A program made the position numbers and the translations under genes. A stretch of DNA of 64,000 nt from contig NZ_CP102293.1 in NCBI RefSeq assembly GCF_025152575.1, forward strand, positions 2,542,001 through 2,606,000, written 5' to 3'. The notes under the pieces were generated by a model. That model searched no databases. It was given only the letters and a program-made list of their open reading frames with translations, and was not told the DNA's origin. The DNA comes from Subdoligranulum variabile (GTDB lineage Bacteria; Bacillota; Clostridia; Oscillospirales; Ruminococcaceae). Below are positions 18,481-27,342 of the stretch, one piece after another (position 1 is the first letter of the stretch; each line of letters begins with the position of its first letter).

Positions 18481-18510
18481 CCCCAGACAGTCCGAGAGGA
18501 CTGCCTGGGG
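18481..18510 (-). promoter_or_regulatory. Intercistronic hairpin between binding protein and permease genes
   Basis: A near-perfect 13-bp stem (18481-18493 with 18498-18510, one mismatch) lies 17 bp past the binding-protein stop, with no U-tract after it on the transcribed strand. Such hairpins typically protect the 3' end of the upstream cistron so that binding protein is made in excess over permease. Confidence 0.6.
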
Positions 18511-18526
18511 CAACGGGTATACGATT

Positions 18527-19450
18527 TTACTCGCTCAGGGGCTGCACGCTGATGGCTTCGTCCATCATGGTGTTGTAATCGTCGGTGGTCATGGTGGCCA
18601 GCACGCCGTTGATGGCATCCTTCAGGGCGGTGTTGCCCTTCTTCATGGAGATGCCGATGTTGATATCCTCGTCGCTGACCTGGAAGTCCTCATCGCCGCC
18701 GCCGAAGTCCAGCGCCACAAAGTCAGGGTAGGCGACCAGAGCGGCCTGGGCGGTGGGACGGTCGGTGACGACCACATCACAGGCACCGCTGTTCAGGGCC
18801 ACCAGCATGGCCGGAGCGGTCTCCTGGGCGGGCAGGATGTTGGCGTCGGGAATCTGGGGCAGGCAGTTGTCGTACCAGATGGTACCCAGCTGGCTGGTGC
18901 AGGTGGCACCGCTCAGATCGGCCACGCTCTTGGCGTTGGCGTAGGGGCCGTCCTTCTTCACCAGGGTGATGATGGAAGCGTAGTAGTACGGGTCAGAGAA
19001 ATCCACCTGCTGGGCACGCTCGCTGGTGATGGACTGGCCGGCAATGACACAGTCCACATCACCGCTCATGACAGCGGGGATCAGGCTGTCCCAGTCCAGC
19101 TTGACGACCTGGACATTCTGGCCCAGCGCCTCGGCGATCTTCTTCGCCATCATGACGTCATAGCCGTAGGCATAGTCGCTGGAATCGCGGATCTGCACAG
19201 CGCCGTTGGAATCGTCGCTCTGGGTCCAGTTGTAGGGGGCGTAGGCGCATTCCATGGCCACCGTCAGAGTGGTGGGATCGCCGTCGCCGTCCGGAGCAGC
19301 CGTGGTATCCGCTTCGGTGCCGGTTTCGGCGGTGGAAGCGGCGCTGTCGCTGGCAGCAGTGCTGTCGGTGGTCGCGGTGGAACCGCAGCCGACCAGGCCG
19401 GCCGTCAGAAGGGCAGCCAGGCACAGGCTCAATGTTTTCTTCAGTTTCAT
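18527..19450 (-). CDS. Amino-acid ABC transporter substrate-binding lipoprotein
   Basis: This 307-residue protein has a lipoprotein signal peptide ending in LVGC (Cys22 is lipidated). A Thr/Ala/Ser/Asp-rich linker follows to about residue 60, then a type-3 family solute-binding domain: ECAYAPYNW, YGYDVMMAKKIAEALG, VDCVIAGQSIT, DFSDPYYYASI and GSxC-like SGATCTSQLGT. The insert QSDDSNGAVQIRDSSDYAYGYD is usual for this subfamily. The ligand is a polar amino acid of unknown identity. It is the first gene of the operon, with AAGGAGGAG before the ATG and an attenuator-like terminator in its leader. Confidence 0.92.
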   Translation of the reverse strand: MKLKKTLSLCLAALLTAGLVGCGSTATTDSTAASDSAASTAETGTEADTTAAPDGDGDPTTLTVAMECAYAPYNWTQSDDSNGAVQIRDSSDYAYGYDVMMAKKIAEALGQNVQVVKLDWDSLIPAVMSGDVDCVIAGQSITSERAQQVDFSDPYYYASIITLVKKDGPYANAKSVADLSGATCTSQLGTIWYDNCLPQIPDANILPAQETAPAMLVALNSGACDVVVTDRPTAQAALVAYPDFVALDFGGGDEDFQVSDEDINIGISMKKGNTALKDAINGVLATMTTDDYNTMMDEAISVQPLSE

Positions 19451-19494
19451 CAGGGTCTCCTCCTTAGATTTACCATTTCCCTCAATACCGCTAA

Positions 19495-19527
19495 AAACCC
19501 CGGTATTCTCGTGGAATACCGGGGTTT
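19495..19527 (-). terminator. Terminator-type hairpin inside the leader of the ABC operon (attenuator candidate)
   Basis: A perfect 14-bp stem (19495-19508 with 19514-19527) is followed on the minus strand by TTTTT. It stands between the promoter at 19591-19619 and the binding-protein ATG at 19450. No promoter is visible in the 45 bp after it, so transcription must pass it. A second GC-rich stem upstream (19552-19574) could take part in an alternative fold. It also serves as terminator for cstA transcripts. No T-box or known riboswitch signature was seen. Confidence 0.75.
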
Positions 19528-19590
19528 AAGCTACAAATCCCGGCAGCAATACGGCGCAGCGCGCAGCCGCGCCGTTGCGGCCATATCGGT

Positions 19591-19619
19591 ATTGTACGCT
19601 ATAGACTCCACTTTGTCAA
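19591..19619 (-). promoter_or_regulatory. Strong sigma-A promoter for the amino-acid ABC operon
   Basis: On the minus strand TTGACA (19614-19619) and TACAAT (19591-19596) are 17 bp apart. This gives a leader of about 130 nt before the binding-protein gene. Confidence 0.85.
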
Positions 19620-19648
19620 GATTGCTTCCCGAATTGGGAAAAAACGGA

Positions 19649-21376
19649 TCACTGTGCGGAAGCCTTTTCGCTGTTCTTCTCGCTGGCAGCGTAGACGCGC
19701 AGCGAGTTGACCACGATGATGACACCCAACAGGATCAGCAGGATGGCCAGGATCAGCTGCAGGCCCTGCATCAGGAAAGTGGCGGTGCCGGCGGCATAGG
19801 CCTGCACACAGCCCACCAGGATCTGTACCAGGGCGGTGAAGGTCACGCAGAGCATAATGACCAGCGGCGGGAAGAGCATCTTGTTGCTGCGGCCGGTCAC
19901 CTTCAGGAAGACGCAGAGGGTGACGAGCACCAGAGCGCTGAGCAGCTGGTTGGCAGAACCAAACAGAGGCCAGATGTTGCTGTAACCGATCTTCGCCAGA
20001 ATGAAGCCGAAAACCAGCGTCACGATAGTGGAGAAGTAGGTGTTGCAGAACAGCTTGCGCCAGCCCTCAGCGTGTTCCATATCGTCCACGCTGAACAGCT
20101 CCTGGAAGCTCATGCGGCCGATACGGGCCACGGCATCCAGGCTGGTCAGGGCCAGAGCGGAAACGCACATCGTCATGAAGACGGTGGCGGCGTACACGGG
20201 CACGCCGAACATCTCAAAGAAACCGGCCACACCGTTGCTGAAGACCTGGAAGGGGGTGCCGGCGGCGGGAGTGCCGTCCGCAGCGGCGGAAGCACCGGCC
20301 ACGCAGAGGGCCAGGACCGCCAGCAGACTTTCCAGCACCATGGCGCCGTAACCGACCTTGAGCATATCCTTTTCATTCTCCACGGTCTTGGAGGAGGTGC
20401 CGGAAGAAACCAGGCTGTGGAAGCCGGACACGGCACCGCAGGCCACGGTGACGAATAGGATGGGGAACAAGCTGCCGCTGATGAGGCTGCCGTTCTCACC
20501 CTTGACCACATTCCAGGCGGTGAAGGCGTGCAGGTTCATCGTGGGATGGGCCACCAGCAGACCGACGGCCGCACCGGCGATCATGAAGATGAACATGAAG
20601 GTGGTCATGTAGTCACGGGGCTGTTTGAGCAGCCACATGGGCAGCACAGCCGCGAAGAAGATGTAGATGAAGGTGATGTAGATCCAGCCCTCTTTGGCGA
20701 GGATGATCGGGCAGTTGGAGCCGATCACGAAGGACAGCACGATAAAGACGATGCCGATGACCGCTTCTTTCCAGCCGTCAAAGTTGAACTTCTTCTGGAT
20801 CAGGCCGAAGATGACGGCAAACACCATGAACATGATGGAGACCATGCCGGCGGCGCCGTTGGTGTTGGCGGCAGCGGCCAGAGAAGTCACGCCATCGGTG
20901 GTGGTGTAGGCGTTGAAGGTATCGGCCACCATGTCGGCGAAGGCCGCGATGACCAGCAGGGTGAACAGCCAGCAGAACAGCAGGAACAGGCGGCGGCCCA
21001 GCTTGCCGATGTATTTCTCGATCAGCATGCCCATGGACTTGCCGTCATTCTTGACGCTGGCATACAGCGCGCCGAAGTCGGTCACAGCACCGAAGAAGAT
21101 GCCGCCCAGCAGTACCCACAGCAGGACGGGCAGCCAGCCGAACGCAGCGGCCTGGATGGCACCGGTAACGGGGCCCGCACCTGCAATGGAGGAGAACTGG
21201 TGGCTGAACACGGTCCAGCCGTTGGTGGGAACGTAGTCTTTGCCATCTTCCAGCCGCACAGCAGGAGTCTTGGCGTTGGGGTCGATACCCCAGTTTTTGG
21301 CGATCCAGCGGCCATACCCGGCGTACGCACATACCAGACAGACCGCTGCAATCAGAACGATCACAAGCGTATTCAT
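19649..21376 (-). CDS. cstA: CstA family pyruvate/peptide transporter (carbon starvation protein A)
   Basis: The protein has 575 residues and about 16 membrane helices. The CstA core is clear: YGRWIAKNWGIDP, GWTVFSHQFSSIAGAGPVTGAI near residue 60, GAVTDFGALYASVKNDGKSMG, CGAVSGFHSLVSSGTSSKT and ALTSLDAVARIGRMSFQEL. CstA members carry pyruvate (CstA, BtsT) or peptides with protons. The C-terminal region is complete. The gene has its own promoter. No BtsSR-type two-component genes lie nearby, so its induction is not explained here. Confidence 0.93.
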   Translation of the reverse strand: MNTLVIVLIAAVCLVCAYAGYGRWIAKNWGIDPNAKTPAVRLEDGKDYVPTNGWTVFSHQFSSIAGAGPVTGAIQAAAFGWLPVLLWVLLGGIFFGAVTDFGALYASVKNDGKSMGMLIEKYIGKLGRRLFLLFCWLFTLLVIAAFADMVADTFNAYTTTDGVTSLAAAANTNGAAGMVSIMFMVFAVIFGLIQKKFNFDGWKEAVIGIVFIVLSFVIGSNCPIILAKEGWIYITFIYIFFAAVLPMWLLKQPRDYMTTFMFIFMIAGAAVGLLVAHPTMNLHAFTAWNVVKGENGSLISGSLFPILFVTVACGAVSGFHSLVSSGTSSKTVENEKDMLKVGYGAMVLESLLAVLALCVAGASAAADGTPAAGTPFQVFSNGVAGFFEMFGVPVYAATVFMTMCVSALALTSLDAVARIGRMSFQELFSVDDMEHAEGWRKLFCNTYFSTIVTLVFGFILAKIGYSNIWPLFGSANQLLSALVLVTLCVFLKVTGRSNKMLFPPLVIMLCVTFTALVQILVGCVQAYAAGTATFLMQGLQLILAILLILLGVIIVVNSLRVYAASEKNSEKASAQ

Positions 21377-21427
21377 GATTTCTTACTCCCTCTTTCCGTA
21401 TAATGGATTACAATCGCTTGCTTCATT

Positions 21428-21456
21428 ACTTTAGCGCGCTGATGTGGGCGTGTCAA
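21428..21456 (-). promoter_or_regulatory. Promoter for cstA
   Basis: On the minus strand TTGACA (21451-21456) and TAAAGT (21428-21433) are 17 bp apart, about 50 bp upstream of the cstA start. Confidence 0.75.
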
Positions 21457-21550
21457 CAATTTATCCATAATTTATTAATAATTTGGAAGAATGACAATTT
21501 TTGGGCAAAAAAGTAGAAAATATATGGACTGTTTTGTGAAAGGTGCAGAA

Positions 21551-21579
21551 TTGACAAGACACATTTGATTGACTAGTAT
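21551..21579 (+). promoter_or_regulatory. Promoter for the GH13 gene
   Basis: TTGACA (21551-21556) and TAGTAT (21574-21579) are 17 bp apart, 43 bp upstream of the start codon. It is divergent from the cstA promoter; the 100 bp between the two are AT-rich with no clear operator. Confidence 0.8.
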
Positions 21580-21622
21580 AAAGAAAAACGGCGCATCCGC
21601 CGCAGCAAACAGGAGGTCTGTG

Positions 21623-23191
21623 ATGAAAGCGTGGTTGAAGGACGCAGTCTTTTATGAGATCTATCCCCAGAGTTTTTACGATACCAATGGTGATGGCATC
21701 GGCGATCTGCCGGGTATCATTGCCAAACTGGATTATATAAAGGAATTGGGATGCAATGCCCTGTGGATCAATCCCTGCTTTGATTCCCCGTTCAAGGATG
21801 CGGGTTATGATGTGCGGGATTACAAGAAAATCGCGCCGCGCTACGGCACCAATGAGGATGCGGAGGCACTGTTCCGAGCGGCCCACGCGAAAGGCATCCA
21901 TGTGCTGCTGGATCTGGTACCGGGGCACACCAGTGAAGAACATCCCTGGTTCCTTGCCAGCAGCAAAGCGGAGAAAAACGAATATTCCGGGCGGTACATC
22001 TGGACCAACCATTGTTTTGCCTCGGGGGACGGTATGCCGTTCATCGGCGGGGAGAGCGAGCGCAGCGGCACCTATATTCTGAACTTTTTCAAATGCCAGC
22101 CGGCGCTGAATTATGGCTACGGCAAGATCCACGAGAGCTGGCAGCAGCCCACCGATGCGCCGGACTGCAAGGCGACGGTGGAGGCCATGAAGGATGTCAT
22201 GCGGTTCTGGCTGGATAGGGGATGCGATGGTTTCCGGGTGGATATGGCGTCCAGTCTTGTGAAGAACGATACCCATCACAAAAAATATACCTGTGCGATC
22301 TGGCGGGACATAGCCGCCATGTTGCATGAGGAATACCCCGAGGCGGTGTTGGTCAGCGAGTGGAACGGACCGCGGATGGCACTGAAAAACGGGTTTGATA
22401 TGGATTTCATGCTCAACCAGGACGGCAACGGATATGACTGGCTGATGCGTGCCTACGACGGCGGGATGGATTCCAATCCCCACAACATCGGCAAGGCTTA
22501 CTTCTGCAAGGATTCCGGCACCGGGATCGACAAGTTCCTGGACGACTGGCTGCCCAGCTACAAGGCGACGCACAAGGACGGACTTTACTGCCTGATCACC
22601 TGCAACCACGATACGGTACGGCCTTCGGCGGGACTTACCACCGAGGAACTGCGGCTGGCTTATGCCATGATCTTTACGATGCCCGGTGCGCCGTTCCTTT
22701 ACTACGGCGACGAGATCGGCATGCGGTATCAGAAACTGCCCACCAAGGAGGGCGGCTACTTCCGCACCGGTTCCCGCACCCCCATGCAGTGGGCACCGGG
22801 GAAAAATCTGGGATTCTCGGACGCCGCGCCGGAGGCTCTCTATCTGCCGGTGGACCCGGCGGCCGATGCGCCCACGGTGGCAGCCCAGCAGACAGATCCC
22901 CACAGCCTGTGGCATACGGTGCAGGAGCTGTTGGCTTTCCGCCACGGGCACCGGGATCTGGATTCCGACGCGCCGTTCAAGGTCCTGTTTGCCCCCAAGG
23001 CAAAAGGGGAGTACCGCCCCTTTGCCTGGCGCTGCGGCGCACTGATCTGCGCCGTCAACCCGGCGGGGGCAGCGGCAGAACTGCCTCTCAAGCTGGAGGA
23101 GGGAACTCGGCCCCTCTTCGTCATCGGCAACGCCGAAGTGCGAGGGGAAACCCTGCTGCTGGGCGCCCAGAGCTTCGCCATTCTTGGCTGA
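21623..23191 (+). CDS. GH13 family alpha-glucosidase/trehalose-synthase-like enzyme
   Basis: This 522-residue cytoplasmic alpha-amylase-family enzyme has no signal peptide. It begins WLKDAVFYEIYPQSFYDTNGDG, typical of oligo-1,6-glucosidase and trehalulose/trehalose synthase groups. The catalytic residues are intact: nucleophile Asp207 in GFRVDM, acid/base Glu246 in SEWNGP and Asp330 in CNHD. In region I the usual NH of DxVxNH is GH (LVPGHTSEEHPW). Near the end it has the GSRTPMQW motif. The substrate is an alpha-glucoside, but which one is not determinable. AGGAGGT precedes ATG 21623. It appears monocistronic. Confidence 0.85.
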   Translation: MKAWLKDAVFYEIYPQSFYDTNGDGIGDLPGIIAKLDYIKELGCNALWINPCFDSPFKDAGYDVRDYKKIAPRYGTNEDAEALFRAAHAKGIHVLLDLVPGHTSEEHPWFLASSKAEKNEYSGRYIWTNHCFASGDGMPFIGGESERSGTYILNFFKCQPALNYGYGKIHESWQQPTDAPDCKATVEAMKDVMRFWLDRGCDGFRVDMASSLVKNDTHHKKYTCAIWRDIAAMLHEEYPEAVLVSEWNGPRMALKNGFDMDFMLNQDGNGYDWLMRAYDGGMDSNPHNIGKAYFCKDSGTGIDKFLDDWLPSYKATHKDGLYCLITCNHDTVRPSAGLTTEELRLAYAMIFTMPGAPFLYYGDEIGMRYQKLPTKEGGYFRTGSRTPMQWAPGKNLGFSDAAPEALYLPVDPAADAPTVAAQQTDPHSLWHTVQELLAFRHGHRDLDSDAPFKVLFAPKAKGEYRPFAWRCGALICAVNPAGAAAELPLKLEEGTRPLFVIGNAEVRGETLLLGAQSFAILG

Positions 23192-23208
23192 TCCGGCCAT
23201 ACAAAAAC

Positions 23209-23243
23209 AATGTCCCCGGCCCATATTGGGTCGGGGACATTTT
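23209..23243. terminator. Bidirectional terminator between GH13 and nitroreductase genes
   Basis: Paired arms around 23209-23223 and 23228-23242 flank a short loop, with A-rich sequence to the left and a T run to the right. It lies between convergent genes. Confidence 0.75.
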
Positions 23244-23252
23244 CTGTATCCG

Positions 23253-23828
23253 TTACAGGGTCTTCAGCAGAACTTCTTCCATGGGGCGCTTGGGCACACA
23301 GTAGTCCCTTGCATCGTCCAAATAATATTTGGTGTTGCCGTCCACGGCGGTGACCAGGTGGCTCTGATGGCTGGGATAGCCGAAAGCCACCATATACCGC
23401 AGCTTGACGCCCTCGGGAAGCGCCAGCAGTTCTGTCAGTGCCGGCCGGTCGATGGAGCCCATCAGGCAACTGCCTACCCCGTGAGCCCAGGCGGCGGCTG
23501 TCATGCTGCCCATGGCAAGACCCACATCGGTGTCGCTGCAGCCGGGCAGGCGTTCGTCCTGCAGTACGGCGATAAAAGCCACCGGTTGTTCACCCGGTTT
23601 GGGACAGCCCAACTCCGGCGGCAGGCTGGCGGCCCAATGCACCAGCGGCTGGACGGCGGCCACGGCCTCAGGACTCTGCACGATCACATATTTCAGGGTC
23701 TGCCGGTTGTTGCCGCAGCTGGCAATGCGGGCGGCTTCCACAGCCTCGGTCAGGATTTCCGGTGCCACAGGGCGCTGTTCGAAGCGTCGATAGGTGCGCC
23801 GGGTACGCAAAAATTCCATCATATCCAC
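23253..23828 (-). CDS. Nitroreductase-family flavoprotein
   Basis: This 191-residue FMN-dependent oxidoreductase has FLRTRRTYRRFEQRPV at the N-terminus (the FMN-binding R-x-S/T-x-R region), ASCGNNRQTLKYVIVQ, GLAMGSMTAAAWAHGVGSCLMGSID and KLRYMVAFGYPSH. The size and order fit small clostridial nitroreductases with NAD(P)H as donor. The physiological acceptor is unknown. GTG 23828 or ATG 23822 may be the start; AAAGGA lies upstream. It is a single gene, convergent with the GH13 gene. Confidence 0.88.
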   Translation of the reverse strand: MDMMEFLRTRRTYRRFEQRPVAPEILTEAVEAARIASCGNNRQTLKYVIVQSPEAVAAVQPLVHWAASLPPELGCPKPGEQPVAFIAVLQDERLPGCSDTDVGLAMGSMTAAAWAHGVGSCLMGSIDRPALTELLALPEGVKLRYMVAFGYPSHQSHLVTAVDGNTKYYLDDARDYCVPKRPMEEVLLKTL

Positions 23829-23875
23829 AGAGGGTCACATCCTTTGTTTTTTGTATCAGTATAGCAGTCCTGACT

Positions 23876-24565
23876 TTATTTATCAACCACTGTGGAAGTG
23901 CGGCCGATGCCTACGGCTGCGGAGGCAATCTTTTTCCAGCTGTTGCAGCCGCAGACGCCGTCGGCCGTCAGCGAGAAGTCCTTCTGGATGGCTTTGAGGG
24001 CGCTTTCGGTGGCGGAACCAAATACGCCGTCCAGGGAACCGCTGGGATAGCCCAGGGCATTGAGGGCGTCCTGCAGGATCAACACATAGGTGTTCCGGCT
24101 GCCGCGGCGCACGGTGGGGTAGCCTGCGGTGGTGTTGGGACAGGCGGGTTTGCCGTAGCGTCGGTCAAAATGGACCCAGGTGGGGGTCATGGACAACGGC
24201 TCCACATAGCCCCAGGCGCCGGTGGCCACAGCGGTGTCATAGATCTTTTTGCGGGCGGTGCTGCTCAGACTCTGGCCTACGTCGAAGGCTACACCGGCAT
24301 AGTGCTGACTGGTCGTGCCGTGGCCGCCTTCCCAGATCCGTTTGAAAGCATACCCCACCGGAATGCTGCTGCCGTAGTTGCGCCGGGTCAGGTTCCAGGC
24401 CTCCATGGCGGCCACGGTGGTCCACAGCACGCTGGACTTGCTGGACCCGCGGAACTCCCGTACCCGCAGTGTGGTGCCGGAACTGTAGGGCATGGGATCG
24501 CTCTCGTTCAGGGTATAGGTGTAGAATTTGTTGGTGTAAGAGTCGTAAACAAATACTTTTGCCAT
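23876..24565 (-). CDS. M15-type peptidase fused to a peptidoglycan-binding domain
   Basis: The protein has 229 residues. The N-terminal 150 carry the zinc peptidase pattern of D-Ala-D-Ala carboxypeptidases: H88 and D95 in SQHYAGVAFDVG and H132 with D134 in WVHFD. Residues 152-218 form a PG_binding_1 repeat (LQDALNALGY, LDGVFGSATESALKAIQ, LTADGVCGCNSWKKI). No signal peptide is visible, so export or release by lysis is open; the fold resembles endolysin-type enzymes. It starts four bases after the stop of the large peptidoglycan-binding gene, so the pair forms a two-gene operon acting on the cell wall. Confidence 0.82.
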   Translation of the reverse strand: MAKVFVYDSYTNKFYTYTLNESDPMPYSSGTTLRVREFRGSSKSSVLWTTVAAMEAWNLTRRNYGSSIPVGYAFKRIWEGGHGTTSQHYAGVAFDVGQSLSSTARKKIYDTAVATGAWGYVEPLSMTPTWVHFDRRYGKPACPNTTAGYPTVRRGSRNTYVLILQDALNALGYPSGSLDGVFGSATESALKAIQKDFSLTADGVCGCNSWKKIASAAVGIGRTSTVVDK

Positions 24566-24569
24566 GATG

Positions 24570-27224
24570 TTATCCCTCCTTGGCTTGTTGGCAGGTGCTG
24601 CACAGCGCCTCGGCGGCGGTGCGCAGACTCTCCCAGGTGGCTGCGTCCACCACGCCCAGCGTTGGCAGACCGGCAGTCAGCTGGTAATTCTCCAGCGCGT
24701 TCTGGGTGGCGTCATCGAAATCCCCGGTCTCCGGTACAAAGCTGTATCCCTGGTCCACCGAGGCAATCAGATTCAGCCAGCGCTGCACCTGCAGCACGGC
24801 AGGGCCGGAACTGCCCAGCGTCAGCGCCGAAGCAGGCCAGATTCCATCCGGTTCCGGGGCGGCGGCCGCAGGGTTGACCTCGGACAGGGACTGCGCTGCT
24901 TTCAGGAAAACATTCCAGTCGGCGGCGGTCACCTGACCGGTCTCCGGCAGGCCGAAATACCGCTGGGCGCTGCGGACGGTGATCTCCAGGTCGTTGGAGT
25001 ATACATCACTGGGTGCGGTACTGCCCAAAAAGTTGATCTCGGGCAGCCACTGTCCCAAGAAAAGGAGCAGACGATCCAGCCGCAGCACCGAGGCACCGGT
25101 ATCGCCGGGCTGCAGCGTCGAAGTCGGCGCCGGCAGAGAAGCTGCCCGTACCACAGGGCCGCTCTCTGCCAGATTCTCCACGGCGGCATACAGACTGTTC
25201 CAGGTCAGCCGTCCCACAACACCATCTACCGTGAGGCCCGCCCGGGCCTGCCAGGCTTTCACGGCTTTGGTCGTCGCTGAACCGAAAACGCCGTCCACTG
25301 TCACCGAGGGGATGTCGCTGTAGTACGCCGACAACCGGCGCAGATAGTACTGGACAGCCCGCACCGTGGTGCCGCGGTTGCCTTCCCGCACGGTGGTGGT
25401 GAACTGGCCGGGAGCTACATTGGGCTCCACGATCTCGTTGGCTACGGCCAGCGCCACTTCGTTGAGTTTGTTCCAGGTGGCACGGCCCACCAGACCGTCT
25501 GCCGTCAGCCCGAACAGGCTCTGGAATCCCGTGACAGCCCGCTGGGTGGAGGCGCCGAAATTGCCATCCACACTGACGGCGGCCAGGGCTGAGTAGTTTT
25601 CCGCCGCCAGCCGCAGCCAGAACTGTACCAGACGAACTTCCATACCGGTGTCTCCGCGACGCAGCACGATGCCGGGCCAGGCGGTGCCGCCCAGGTCACT
25701 CTGCATATCCAGCCAGGCGGAATACAGTGCCTCCCAGGTGGCCTGCCCCACAACGCCGTCGGCTGTCAGGCCCTGCTCCTGCTGGAAAATCTTGACGGCC
25801 CGCTCGGTGGCGGCACCAAAGTTCCCGTCCACCGTCAGAGCCGGCAGGGCACTGTTGAACTGTGCCAGTTCCGAAAGCCAGAACTGCACCTGCTCCACTT
25901 CGCTGCCGGTGGAACCCCGTTTGAGAACCACGCCGGGCCAGCTGCCGGAACTTTCTGTGCCGGTGGCAGTCTCGCCTTCGCTGGTCAGCTCGGCCAGATC
26001 CTTGACGCTGACGTAGATGTAGCTGATTTTATACCAGGTTGCCTTACCTACCAAACCGTCGGCGGTCAGGCTGAATTGTTTCTGGAAGTTTTTCACACAC
26101 TGTTCGGTGGCAGCGTCAAAGGTGCCGGTAACCTCCGGCTTGCCAAAGGAGGGATAGTCCTTGGCAATGCGGGAAAGCTGACGCTACAGAGTGCTCACGC
26201 TGGTGCCGGTGGAACCCAGTTTCAGCGTCACGCCGGGCCAGCTGACGGGAATATCCGCAATGTTGTTGGACGTCACCAGCTGTACTCGGTCGCCGTAGTA
26301 GTACCGCAGGATCTGCAGGGCGGATTTTCCTTCGTTGGCACGATCCACGGTGCCCCACTGTTTCATACCGGGGCAGGTGACCTGCTTGCCGTCGCAGTAT
26401 TCGGTGAAGTAGGGCTCCTGGTCGCCGGAGCGCCGCACGTAGGTGTTGAAGAGCTCCGCCGTGATCCGTTCCATAATGGCAAAAACCGTGCGTCCCGCTA
26501 CGTAGGCCTGGTCGTAGCCTGGCGATCCTGTGATATTGAAGGCATAGCCGCGGCTGGGATACCACTCGGTCCAGATGCGGTTGAGCGCCAGACTGATCTG
26601 TGCCAGGATGTTGGCCCGGATGGCCTGCTCGGGCCAGGTGGGGTAGATTTCGCTGGAAGCTACGTTGGCGATGTATTCCTGAAACCCTACCGTCACGTTG
26701 CTCACGTTGGCGGAGGGCTTGCCCAGGTGTACCGTGATTTTTTTGGGAATGACCACTTCGTTCAGGACCCGGGCGTTGAGATTTTCCTCCGGAGTAGGGC
26801 CGCTGCCGCCGCCTCCCGCAAACAAGACATGGGGCGGAATGGTGGTAACTTCCACATTCTGCTCTTCGGTGCGGGCGTCGGTGAGGGTGGGGACGTCCGC
26901 CGGTCCGGCAGGCAGGAAGGACAACCGGGCGACGGTCTCCTGACCGGCGAAGATCTGCACCCCGTCCAGAATCTGGCTCTGCCAGCCGTCGGCTTCGGCG
27001 GCAAGGCGGTAGACCCCGTAAGGCCGGATGGTCTGATTGTCTTCGTCCAGACTGTAGCTGGCGTCGGGGGCCTCCAGGTCCAGAGGACCGGCGGCGCCCG
27101 ATACATCGGTGGTCAGCCGGGCCAGGACATTGCCGGATTCGCTCTGCACCGTCAGCCGTACGCCGGACAGCGGTGCTGCCTGATTCGCCACCGAGGCAAA
27201 GACGCGTAATGTTCCATTTGGCAT
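24570..27224 (-). CDS. Multi-repeat peptidoglycan-binding protein with SpoIID-like domain, in-frame TAG at codon 347
   Basis: Read through a TAG at 26184-26186 this is one 884-residue protein. Residues 1-100 form a small beta domain (RVFASVANQAAPLSGVRLTV). Residues 125-330 are SpoIID-like (VSNVTVGFQEYIANVASSEI, ANEGKSALQILRYYYGDRV). From 335 to the end run about eight PG_binding_1 repeats (LSADGLVGxATW type). TAG replaces the residue before RQLSRIAKDYPSFGKPEV, inside the first repeat, where relatives read VRTIQxQLNRIS with Gln. No ribosome binding site or plausible start lies just after TAG. ATG 27224 follows AGGAGG. No signal peptide is evident. It is co-transcribed with the M15 gene. Confidence 0.8.
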
Positions 27225-27278
27225 ACAAAAAACACCTCCTGCCCACAGGCTATGACAGCGGGGGACAAAAGGTGAACA

Positions 27279-27315
27279 CAAAAAGGGGCCGGCGGGAATT
27301 TCCCGCCGGCCCCTT
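27279..27315 (-). terminator. Terminator after fructose-bisphosphate aldolase
   Basis: A perfect 15-bp stem (27283-27297 with 27301-27315) is followed on the minus strand by a U-tract encoded at 27279-27284. It lies 28 bp past the aldolase stop and separates it from the peptidoglycan-binding gene. Confidence 0.88.
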
Positions 27316-27342
27316 GACTGTATTGAATGAAACGAGAGGAAA

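Noticed and set aside
21461..23224. 587-codon antisense frame over the GH13 gene
   Set aside because: The GH13 catalytic residues are intact on the plus strand; the antisense sequence has no recognisable family.
24570..26096. Treating the second half of the peptidoglycan-binding protein as a separate gene starting at 26096
   Set aside because: No ribosome binding site precedes that ATG, and it falls inside the first PG_binding_1 repeat. The frame continues upstream to TAG and beyond with matching family sequence.
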